A stretch of DNA of 8,895 nucleotides from assembly GCA_937899155.1 (NCBI GenBank), contig CALDJM010000016.1, positions 1 through 8,895 on the forward strand, in the 5' to 3' direction. Position 1 is the stretch's first letter; each line of letters starts with the position of its first letter. The notes under the pieces were generated by a model. It made no database searches. It saw only the letters and a program-made list of their open reading frames with translations, and was not told the DNA's origin. Origin of the DNA: an uncultured bacterium (GTDB taxonomy: Bacteria; Patescibacteriota; Dojkabacteria; SC72). Of this stretch, positions 1-6,106 are shown in pieces. Made by a program: the position numbers and the translations under genes.

Positions 1-1325
1 TCTACTGAAGGATTGGTAACAGAAGAGATACTCAAGGCTATCAAAACTTCCTCCAGACTTAATGTCTTGTCTCTTTCTCTTGTTCTAGGAACAAGCTCTA
101 GCATAGGCTTTAGTATTGTTGGTGAGAGCAAATCTATACTATCAGGAATATCCGTTAATTCTTTAATTGTATTCAAAATCAAGCTACTTGCAGGACTAAG
201 AAGCTCCGTTTCTTTGCCCGTTATTATCTTTCCATTTGGTAATTTAAGAGATATTACATGCTTACCAACTCTCTCTGATTTCTCCAAAGCAGGACTTACA
301 ACATCTAGATAGTTCTCATCTATCTTTAGCTCATTCATCAACTTCTTTATCCTCTCAGGGGTATCATACTCCGTAATTCCGAGTTTGTAGTTACACATTT
401 CATTAAAATATCTCCTAACAATCTCTTTCTTAGATGCTTCCTGTACCACCTTATCGTTCGTAATACACTGCCCAATCATATTCACACCCATATCTGTAGG
501 CGATTTGTATATATCCTTACCTACAATCCTGTTTAATATTGTTTTAAGTACAGGGAAAACCTCCAAATCTCTATTGTAGCTAACAGCTTTAACCCCATAC
601 TCTTCAAGATGGAAATAGTCCAACATCGTTACATCCTTAAGGTCTGCAGTAGCTGCTTCATATGCCATATTCAAAGGATGTTTTAATGGTAAATCCCATA
701 CCGGCATAGTTTCAAATTTGGCATACCCTGCATTCACCCCTTTTTTGTGTTCATGGTACAGCTGAGAGAGAGATGTTGCTAATTTGCCAGATGCAGGACC
801 AGGAGCTGTTACCAATATTATCTTTTTTGTTGTTTTGATATATGGATTAGCACCGTATCCTTCCTCACTAACAATTGTATCTATATCTGTGGGATATCCT
901 TTTGTATACCTATGAATATATGTTTTAATTTTGTACCTTTTTAATTTTGCAATGAAAGTATCTACCGTTGGTTGATTCTTATACAGAGTTATTACAACAG
1001 AATTAATATTAAAATCCATCTCCTGAAGATTACCAATTAAGCGGAGAACCTCCATATCATATGTTATCCCGTACTCTGCCCTGACCTTGTTCCTTTCAAT
1101 ATCATTTGCACTTATGCAAAATATTATCTCAATATCCTTCCTAAGTTCTTGAAACATCTTTATCTTCACATCTAATTGGAAACCTGGTAGTACTCTTGAA
1201 GCATGGGTATCATCAAACAACTTTCCCCCTATTTCAAGATAGAGTTTGTCAAAAAGTTCAGTCCTTTTACGAATATTTTCACTTTGAATCTTTACATATT
1301 TATCATTGTCAAAGCCTAGTATCAT
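1..1325 (-). CDS. UPF0371 / DUF1846 family protein, 3' end cut by window edge
   Basis: The 441 complete codons visible read as a UPF0371 (DUF1846) protein, recognised from family segments. The N-terminus begins MILGFDNDKYVKIQSE. KLFDDTHASRVLPGF follows at about residues 35-49. A glycine-rich, P-loop-like TAPGPASGK lies at 173-181, followed by SQLYHEHKKG (two histidines, 191 and 193), AGYAKFETMPVWDLPLKHP (about 199-217), AYEAATADL and YKSPTDMGVNM. Family members are usually about 490-505 residues, so roughly 50-60 C-terminal residues should lie beyond position 1. The biochemical function of the family is not established; it is a soluble, nucleotide-fold-like protein with no membrane segment. 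The ATG at 1325 matches the usual family start. No Shine-Dalgarno is visible. The gene starts 44 bases after the ABC-F stop, so it may be read from that transcript, or from a weak -10-like CATTAT at 1334-1339. Family assignment is confident; function is unknown. Confidence 0.93.
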   Translation of the reverse strand, partial: MILGFDNDKYVKIQSENIRKRTELFDKLYLEIGGKLFDDTHASRVLPGFQLDVKIKMFQELRKDIEIIFCISANDIERNKVRAEYGITYDMEVLRLIGNLQEMDFNINSVVITLYKNQPTVDTFIAKLKRYKIKTYIHRYTKGYPTDIDTIVSEEGYGANPYIKTTKKIILVTAPGPASGKLATSLSQLYHEHKKGVNAGYAKFETMPVWDLPLKHPLNMAYEAATADLKDVTMLDYFHLEEYGVKAVSYNRDLEVFPVLKTILNRIVGKDIYKSPTDMGVNMIGQCITNDKVVQEASKKEIVRRYFNEMCNYKLGITEYDTPERIKKLMNELKIDENYLDVVSPALEKSERVGKHVISLKLPNGKIITGKETELLSPASSLILNTIKELTDIPDSIDLLSPTILKPMLELVPRTRERDKTLSLEEVLIALSISSVTNPSV

Positions 1326-1352
1326 ACTAGTACATAATGTTATCAGAATATG

Positions 1353-1379
1353 GGAGAATTGGGTAGGGATTAATTCTCC
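1353..1379. repeat. Perfect 8-bp inverted repeat over the ABC-F stop codon
   Basis: GGAGAATT at 1353-1360 and AATTCTCC at 1372-1379 are perfect reverse complements separated by 11 bases. One arm contains the last codons and part of the TAA stop of the ABC-F gene. On the transcribed (minus) strand the hairpin is followed by CATATTCTG rather than a T-run, so it is not a canonical intrinsic terminator. It could be a weak terminator, an mRNA 3'-end stabiliser, an operator for the downstream gene, or chance. Confidence 0.4.
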
Positions 1380-2812
1380 TTTAACACTCCTTCCTTCAAA
1401 TTCAACACCTTTGTAATACCACTATTTCCAACAAAATACCTGTCATGAGATACCAGTAATATTGTCCCTTTATACTCCCTCAAACTCTGTTCTAAAACCT
1501 CTTTAGTTTCAATATCCAAATGATTATCAGGTTCATCTAGAATTAAAAGGTCATAATCTTTAAAACTAAATATTGCAAATTCAAATCTAGCCCTCTCTCC
1601 TGGACTTAACTGGTTAATACTTTTTCCAAAAACATCTTTTTCTGTAAAAAGGAATTTTGCAAGATATCCTCCAACAGCACCGTAAAAACAATTAGTTCTT
1701 GCTATGAATTCTTCCACAAGATTCTTTTTACTTGCTGTTCTTTTCTGTATCTGTGAAAAATACCCTATCTCAATATTTTCCCCTATCTTCACCTCTCCAC
1801 TATCAGGTTTTTCTAGTCCCATAACTATCTTTACCAATGTTGTTTTACCTGCACCATTAGGACCAAACAACCATACCTTATCAGAACCTCTCAACTCCAT
1901 ATTTAGATTTTCAAAAACTTTCGTTTCTCCATAGCTTTTAGAAATATCTTCAAGCCTAAGCATTAGTTTTGTTCTATGAATATCCGCCTTCATTTTCACA
2001 CCCTTCATTACTTTCTTTTCATATTTCTCCTTCTTATCCCTATCCAACCTTGCAATTCTTGTTTTAGCTGCACTAATGGCTCTAGATCGTTGATGTCCAC
2101 TCCCTATCTTTCTAACATTCGCAAGTAATCTCTCTAATTGAGCTCTCTTTCTCTCCTGCATTTTGTATTCATCATTCCATTTATCAATTAACTTTAATTT
2201 TTCCTCTTTGTAGTTGTCATAGTTGCCAACATATTTAATTAATCCTTCTCTTTCAATCTCCCATATCTCATCAACAACATTGTTAAGAAACTGCCTGTCA
2301 TGAGAGATCATTAAAACAGGTATTTGCAGAGTCTTTACATACCCTTCAAACCATTGAATGCCTTCAATATCTAAGTGATTGGTGGGTTCATCAATTAACA
2401 AAACAGTTGGTTCTTGAAGCATTAATTCCATCAGTTTTACTTTCATTTTCTGACCTTCACTAAGAGTATTGAGTTGCTGATATGGATCAAAGTTGGTAAA
2501 TTGAAGCTGTTTAGCTAACTTCTCTATTTTGTAGTACTCCCAACTATTTTCTAATATCTCCTCAAGATATATTCCTACCATTTCATTTTTAAATTCAAAT
2601 TCTTGAGGTATATATCCTACTTTTTCTCCAACCTTTGTTATATTTCCAAATGTTATATCTTGCTCTCCAGTTATCATTTTAAAGAGAGTGCTTTTACCAC
2701 AACCATTTCTACCTACTAATCCAACCTTTTTCTTACCTGATAGTTTGAACTCTACATTAGAGAAAAGGACTCTGTCATCAAATTGTTTCTTTAAGTTTTT
2801 ACCTGAAAGCAT
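1370..2812 (-). CDS. ABC-F family ATPase (twin-ABC ribosome-associated protein)
   Basis: This 480-residue protein has two ABC domains and no membrane segment, the layout of ABC-F proteins, which bind the ribosomal E site and act in translation control, ribosome rescue or antibiotic resistance. Domain 1 has Walker A GRNGCGKST (34-42), signature LSEGQ (117-121), Walker B LLIDEPTNHLD (138-148) and switch SHDRQF (170-175). A charged linker at about 200-280 (RKRAQLERLLANVRK, then RSRAISAAKTRIARL) is the P-site-tRNA-interaction-motif region. Domain 2 has Walker A GPNGAGKTT (317-325), signature LSPGERARF (402-410), Walker B LLILDEPDNHLD (422-433) and SHDRYF. The second Walker B reads EPD where the family motif is EPTNHLD. 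Domain 1 appears to lack the 'arm' insertion of EttA-type members. Both catalytic glutamates are present (142, 427). The start at 2812 fits family N-termini (MLSxKNL) and lies just downstream of a strong promoter. The sub-family, and hence the exact role, cannot be assigned by eye. Confidence 0.94.
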   Translation of the reverse strand: MLSGKNLKKQFDDRVLFSNVEFKLSGKKKVGLVGRNGCGKSTLFKMITGEQDITFGNITKVGEKVGYIPQEFEFKNEMVGIYLEEILENSWEYYKIEKLAKQLQFTNFDPYQQLNTLSEGQKMKVKLMELMLQEPTVLLIDEPTNHLDIEGIQWFEGYVKTLQIPVLMISHDRQFLNNVVDEIWEIEREGLIKYVGNYDNYKEEKLKLIDKWNDEYKMQERKRAQLERLLANVRKIGSGHQRSRAISAAKTRIARLDRDKKEKYEKKVMKGVKMKADIHRTKLMLRLEDISKSYGETKVFENLNMELRGSDKVWLFGPNGAGKTTLVKIVMGLEKPDSGEVKIGENIEIGYFSQIQKRTASKKNLVEEFIARTNCFYGAVGGYLAKFLFTEKDVFGKSINQLSPGERARFEFAIFSFKDYDLLILDEPDNHLDIETKEVLEQSLREYKGTILLVSHDRYFVGNSGITKVLNLKEGVLKEN

Positions 2813-2820
2813 ACCAAGGG

Positions 2821-2849
2821 ATTATATATGAAGGTTTTGGGGTTGTAAA
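2821..2849 (-). promoter_or_regulatory. Near-consensus sigma70 promoter for the ABC-F gene
   Basis: On the minus strand TTTACA (2849-2844) is followed by exactly 17 bases and then a perfect TATAAT (2826-2821). The -35 has one mismatch to TTGACA. Counting from the -10, transcription should begin near 2814, about two bases before the ATG at 2812, so the mRNA would be almost leaderless. No Shine-Dalgarno lies between the -10 and the ATG (the eight bases are CCCTTGGT). This lets the ABC-F gene, and perhaps the UPF0371 gene after it, be transcribed independently of murJ. Confidence 0.72.
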
Positions 2850-2860
2850 AAGAAACAATC

Positions 2861-3463
2861 TTACAAACTCCCCTTAAAAACAACCGAATCTTTAAGCAAA
2901 TCAATATTCTTAATCTCTTTTCCTAAAAATCTGTTTTCTGTAACAACTAACAAAGCATCACTCAAACCTTTACTAATCTTTGATGAAAACTCTTTCGACA
3001 ATCTATGTGGTATAGGTATATCACCAAGAAATATTCCTTGAGAGTATAACTCTGCAGTCTCCCTCTTGTCTTTTACAACATCAACACCTATCCAAGGCAA
3101 TTTCAAAGAACCCAACTTTGCATGAAAATATATCCTCCATTTCCCACTATCTGGAATTAAACACATCTCTTCTATTTTAAAAGTATCATTTTCGGGAATT
3201 GATTTCTTTATGATATTTAAAATCTCTTTCTGTGAAAATGTAATGAATTCAAAATAGCTATCTGAAAGTATGAAGTTCTCAATTCTTTGACTAAAATCCA
3301 TATCCTCATCAGAAGTATCACCATCTACTGTACAAACAATATCCTCCCCTTTTCTTTTACTAAAATCTTTGTACCAAGTAGAGTACCTCCAGAAGACATA
3401 GCCAATTAGAAACAGGAATGCAAAAAGCAGAAAGAGAAAAAAAACCTTTAACACTTTCTTCAT
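2861..3463 (-). CDS. Membrane-anchored protein of unknown function, coupled to murJ
   Basis: The product is 200 residues and I do not recognise a close family. It starts MKKVLK, followed by one strongly hydrophobic segment (about residues 7-25) with no obvious signal-peptidase site, so it is most likely an N-terminally anchored protein whose remaining ~170 residues face outside. After an acidic linker (about 47-56) comes a mixed alpha/beta region: FSQKEILNIIKKSIPE (76-91), a run of short beta-like strands around 95-130, then GIFLGDIPIPHRLSKEF (143-159) and a final strand-like VVFKGSL. This arrangement, with a 'G-x-IPIP' turn before a helix and a closing strand, recalls membrane-anchored lipid-binding TULIP-like proteins such as YpmS/DUF2140; that is inference only. 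The ATG overlaps the murJ TGA by four bases (ATGA), giving translational coupling and suggesting a role near MurJ. It has only two cysteines (44, 101). The gene is real by length, context and coupling. Confidence 0.85.
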   Translation of the reverse strand: MKKVLKVFFLFLLFAFLFLIGYVFWRYSTWYKDFSKRKGEDIVCTVDGDTSDEDMDFSQRIENFILSDSYFEFITFSQKEILNIIKKSIPENDTFKIEEMCLIPDSGKWRIYFHAKLGSLKLPWIGVDVVKDKRETAELYSQGIFLGDIPIPHRLSKEFSSKISKGLSDALLVVTENRFLGKEIKNIDLLKDSVVFKGSL

Positions 3464-5235
3464 CTTCTAATCTTGTCTGTAATTTTAGTCCAAATGTTTT
3501 TTACTTTTTCTTCAAAGTAATTAATCTCTTCTATCCCAAACACCTTAGAACCTAACCAGTATGAAAGCAGACCGTATAGAGAAGTTATGATGGTTAGGAT
3601 AATAATGGAGAATGTTCTTGTAGTATCTAGTTTGAAATCAAACAATCTAAATACTAAGTACATACCCACTGCCATCAAGATACCATTTAAGAGTTTTTTA
3701 AGCATCGGCTTAATGGTTTCTCCAAATGTAATAACCTTAACTTCTTTGTTTAGAAGATAAGCAAGCAGAAGCAACTCAATGAAAGATGCGATACTTAGAC
3801 TTGTGGAGAGACCTCCAACAGCCATATCAGAAGTCCCTCTTGTTGTACACCATACAAATAAGTCAGAGAAGAAAGATTTAATTACAGATACTACACCATT
3901 CCCATTTGCCGTAGCTACCTGCTCAACTACCTGCTGAAGTATTGGTCTCCAATCATAGTAGTGGCTAAAGAAGTTGGTTAGAAGGAATGCAAAGAGGATA
4001 TTAACAAGAATTCCTATACCTACAGCCACAAGTGGCTTCCAAGTTTTCTTTAATGCATAAAATGCTCTCAGGATTATCTGAGAGAGTGTCTGTCCTAAAA
4101 TTGCCAAAGAAAGAAACACTAGGCACCATGATGTAAGAATTGTTGCCCGCCAGTCAAACTCCCCCACTCCAAAAGTCAATCGAACAATGGGGAGCCTAAG
4201 AACAAGCATAATACTTACCATCGGAAGGACTAAAAACAGGGCTTGCTGTACTGTCTTGTTTAATACCTCCTTAAATTCTTTTGGCTGTTCAGATTTTGCT
4301 GACAATTCGGGAAGGACAGATTGAGCAAAAGCTCCTCCTACAATATTTACAGGAAAGAGATACAAACTTAATGCAAATTTATATGCACTCAATGCCCCTG
4401 CAACTAAAGAGAAACTTATCAGTGTGTTAATTACAATATTAACCTGCTCTCCAATTGTTGAAATCATTTTTGGGACTGCTAGCTTCAAACCTTTCCATAT
4501 TGCTAAGTCATTTACAGCCCTTTTTATACTTGCCCAAGTTAATACAACTTTCTGAGTAAGATATTTTTTAAGTGTTGGTATTTGTACAACAAAATGTAAG
4601 AGGGAACCCAGGACTGCACAAACAGCTACTCCTGTTACCCCCATTTTGAAGCCAACAACAAAGATAAAAGGCCCAAAAACCATTGCTAAGTTATACATTA
4701 AAGGTGCAAGGGAGGTTACAAAAAACTCTCTCCTTGTTTGAAGATATCCTGTGATGATTGTACTTATACCCAAGAGTACGGGTGAAAGCATCATTATCCT
4801 TGTTAAATCAACAAAGAGCTTAAAGTCCTCCTGTGTAATTCTATTTGAGAAATTTAAGATACTCTGAGAAACATCTGACCTTATCAAAAAGTTTGTTAGT
4901 TGAGGGGCAAAGATTAGCAAGATTAATGCTATGAACACAATGATTGTACTAATAACAATCATCAGATTTATAAAGAATTTATTTAACTTCTCTTCACCCT
5001 CTTTATGAAAAACCGATGATAGTAATGGAATAATGGCTGCATTTAATGAACCTGCCACAATTATCATAAATAAAGTATCCGGAATGGTAAATGCTGCCCA
5101 AAATATATCCAATTCATGAGTTGCTCCAAAAAGCTGAGCAATTATTCTTAATTTTAGAAAACCAAGCAATTTAGTCACCAGAAGCAGAGCCATCATCATA
5201 TAGACACTGTTCTTTTTCTTTGAGAGGTTTAACAT
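3460..5235 (-). CDS. murJ: MurJ/MviN-family lipid II flippase
   Basis: This polytopic membrane protein of the MOP superfamily (MurJ/MviN) is expected to flip the peptidoglycan precursor lipid II across the cytoplasmic membrane. The family is recognised from the N-terminus TKLLGFLKLRIIAQLFGAT (21-39), the IPD...AGSLNAAIIPLL segment (51-72), VPKMISTIGEQVNIVINT (254-271), and SLYLFPVNIVGGAFAQSVLPEL (290-311). About 14 hydrophobic segments are spread over 591 residues. That is longer than the usual 500-550, mainly because of an extra polar stretch at about 421-471 between putative TM11 and TM12. By eye, positions aligned with the E. coli arginines R18, R24, R52 and R270 read Lys22, Lys28, Phe56 and Ser290, so the cavity charges differ from the E. 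coli enzyme. Start at 5235 has no clear Shine-Dalgarno. The stop overlaps the next gene (ATGA). A general MVF-type polysaccharide or lipid flippase cannot be excluded. Confidence 0.88.
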   Translation of the reverse strand: MLNLSKKKNSVYMMMALLLVTKLLGFLKLRIIAQLFGATHELDIFWAAFTIPDTLFMIIVAGSLNAAIIPLLSSVFHKEGEEKLNKFFINLMIVISTIIVFIALILLIFAPQLTNFLIRSDVSQSILNFSNRITQEDFKLFVDLTRIMMLSPVLLGISTIITGYLQTRREFFVTSLAPLMYNLAMVFGPFIFVVGFKMGVTGVAVCAVLGSLLHFVVQIPTLKKYLTQKVVLTWASIKRAVNDLAIWKGLKLAVPKMISTIGEQVNIVINTLISFSLVAGALSAYKFALSLYLFPVNIVGGAFAQSVLPELSAKSEQPKEFKEVLNKTVQQALFLVLPMVSIMLVLRLPIVRLTFGVGEFDWRATILTSWCLVFLSLAILGQTLSQIILRAFYALKKTWKPLVAVGIGILVNILFAFLLTNFFSHYYDWRPILQQVVEQVATANGNGVVSVIKSFFSDLFVWCTTRGTSDMAVGGLSTSLSIASFIELLLLAYLLNKEVKVITFGETIKPMLKKLLNGILMAVGMYLVFRLFDFKLDTTRTFSIIILTIITSLYGLLSYWLGSKVFGIEEINYFEEKVKNIWTKITDKIRR

Positions 5236-5344
5236 TTTCTAATATTTGTTACTTATGTGGCTAATATAATATGACATTAGGCATAATTTAGCAATTAAGA
5301 ATTGAATTAATCTAAATTTAATAACCATTTGTAATAATTATGTA
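5236..5344. promoter_or_regulatory. Divergent murJ-comF intergenic promoter region
   Basis: This 109-bp, strongly AT-rich gap separates the divergent starts of murJ (minus) and comF (plus) and must hold promoters for both. For murJ a -10-like TATATT lies at 5268-5263 on the minus strand (start about 5256, leader about 20 bases), but no convincing -35 goes with it. An imperfect inverted repeat, TGGCTAAT (5258-5265) and ATTAGGCA (5276-5283) with one mismatch, overlaps that -10 and could be an operator. A smaller CAATT-AAG-AATTG repeat is at 5292-5304. In such AT-rich DNA each could arise by chance. Confidence 0.5.
5330..5338 (+). promoter_or_regulatory. Extended -10 element for comF (leaderless start)
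   Basis: TGTAATAAT is an extended -10: TG at 5330-5331, one base, then AATAAT at 5333-5338 matching TATAAT at five of six positions. The expected transcription start, seven bases after the hexamer, falls on the A of the comF ATG at 5345. No strong -35 is seen at 16-18 bases, which is usual for extended -10 promoters. No Shine-Dalgarno precedes the ATG, so the leaderless reading is consistent. Confidence 0.45.
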
Positions 5345-6070
5345 ATGGGAAATATTTTAGATGTGTTTTTTCCAAAAGCCTGTACTATTTGTTCTAAGCA
5401 TGGTGAATATTTGTGTGATAGGTGTAAGAAATTATTTAAAAGGAATCTTCCTGAATGCTATATTTGTAGGAAATTATCGGCTGAATACAAGACTCATGAT
5501 TACTGCAGGAAAAAGAATTCTTTAGATTCTGTTGTGGTGCTTTGGGAGTATGGAGATGTAACTTCGGAGATTTTGAAGAGATATAAATATGGGTTAGTAT
5601 ACGATTTAGAAAATACACTTGAAGCTCTAATAAAGAGTGGGTTGGCAGGGATTGTAAAAAGCCAAAGTAGAAAAGCAAAGGTTGTTGTTCCAGTCCCAAT
5701 CTCTCTTACAAGATTGCGAGATAGAGGATTTAATCAGGTAGATGTTTTAGCCAAGAGTGTTTCTAATTGGAACAAAGGTGTTTTTAGTAATACACTTTTA
5801 GCAAGAAGAGATAGTGATACAACACATCAAGCATTGTTAGATAAAGATGAGAGGAAATTACATAGTAGTAACTTTCTTGTACAGGATGTCGAGCTACTAA
5901 AGAGCTTCGAAGAGATTATTATTGTAGATGATGTCATCACTACTGGAAAAACACTTGAAGATATTTGTAAATGTATAAGAGAAGTTAATATAAAGATTAG
6001 AATAGAAGCAGTCTGTTTGTTCAGAGGAAAAGCCTATTATATCAATGATAACAAAGAGAGGAGGGTTTAA
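5345..6070 (+). CDS. comF: ComF family protein (zinc finger plus phosphoribosyltransferase-like)
   Basis: This 241-residue ComF-type protein is a cytosolic member of the family needed for DNA uptake in competent bacteria, where it works with the ComFA helicase and DprA; in other lineages its role is unclear. The N-terminus has a zinc site C13-x2-C16...C24-x2-C27 and a second set C38-x2-C41...H51-x2-C54, in which the TH-x2-C variant replaces a C-x2-C pair. The family motif RDRGFNQV is at 125-132, and the PRPP-binding loop IIIVDDVITTGKT at 191-203. The start agrees with the family N-terminus (LDxxFPxxC). It is the only complete plus-strand gene here, divergent from murJ and convergent with dnaK. 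Its last codons form one arm of a GC-rich hairpin. No other competence gene is in the window, so a DNA-uptake role is inferred from family only. Confidence 0.94.
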   Translation: MGNILDVFFPKACTICSKHGEYLCDRCKKLFKRNLPECYICRKLSAEYKTHDYCRKKNSLDSVVVLWEYGDVTSEILKRYKYGLVYDLENTLEALIKSGLAGIVKSQSRKAKVVVPVPISLTRLRDRGFNQVDVLAKSVSNWNKGVFSNTLLARRDSDTTHQALLDKDERKLHSSNFLVQDVELLKSFEEIIIVDDVITTGKTLEDICKCIREVNIKIRIEAVCLFRGKAYYINDNKERRV

Positions 6071-6081
6071 CCCCTCCTCTC
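6056..6081. terminator. GC-rich hairpin between convergent comF and dnaK
   Basis: GAGAGGAGGG (6056-6065) and CCCTCCTCTC (6072-6081) form a perfect 10-bp stem with a six-base loop. The left arm and loop contain the last codons and the TAA stop of comF. Read on the minus strand, in the dnaK direction, the stem is followed by TTTGTTAT, a short T-rich tail, about 25 bases after the dnaK TAG, so it looks like an intrinsic terminator for the chaperone operon. On the plus strand the downstream bases (ACAGAGAC) are not T-rich, so termination of comF is less certain. Confidence 0.68.
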
Positions 6082-6106
6082 ACAGAGACTTGTCGACCGA
6101 AGATGA

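Noticed and set aside
13..312. Plus-strand open frame of 99 codons
   Set aside because: It lies antisense within the UPF0371 coding region, whose minus-strand frame is open to the window edge and matches the family throughout.
1372..1380. AAGGAGAAT at the ABC-F end as ribosome-binding site for UPF0371
   Set aside because: It is about 47 bases before the ATG at 1325, with no in-frame ATG, GTG or TTG at suitable spacing, so it cannot act as a standard SD for that start.
3460..3463. Alternative genetic code with TGA as glycine, as in some candidate phyla
   Set aside because: TGA acts as the murJ stop in an ATGA overlap with the next gene, and no conserved protein in the window needs TGA read-through.
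5436..5699. Minus-strand open frame of 87 codons inside comF
   Set aside because: It covers conserved ComF sequence (zinc site to just before RDRGFNQ) on the opposite strand and has no features of its own.
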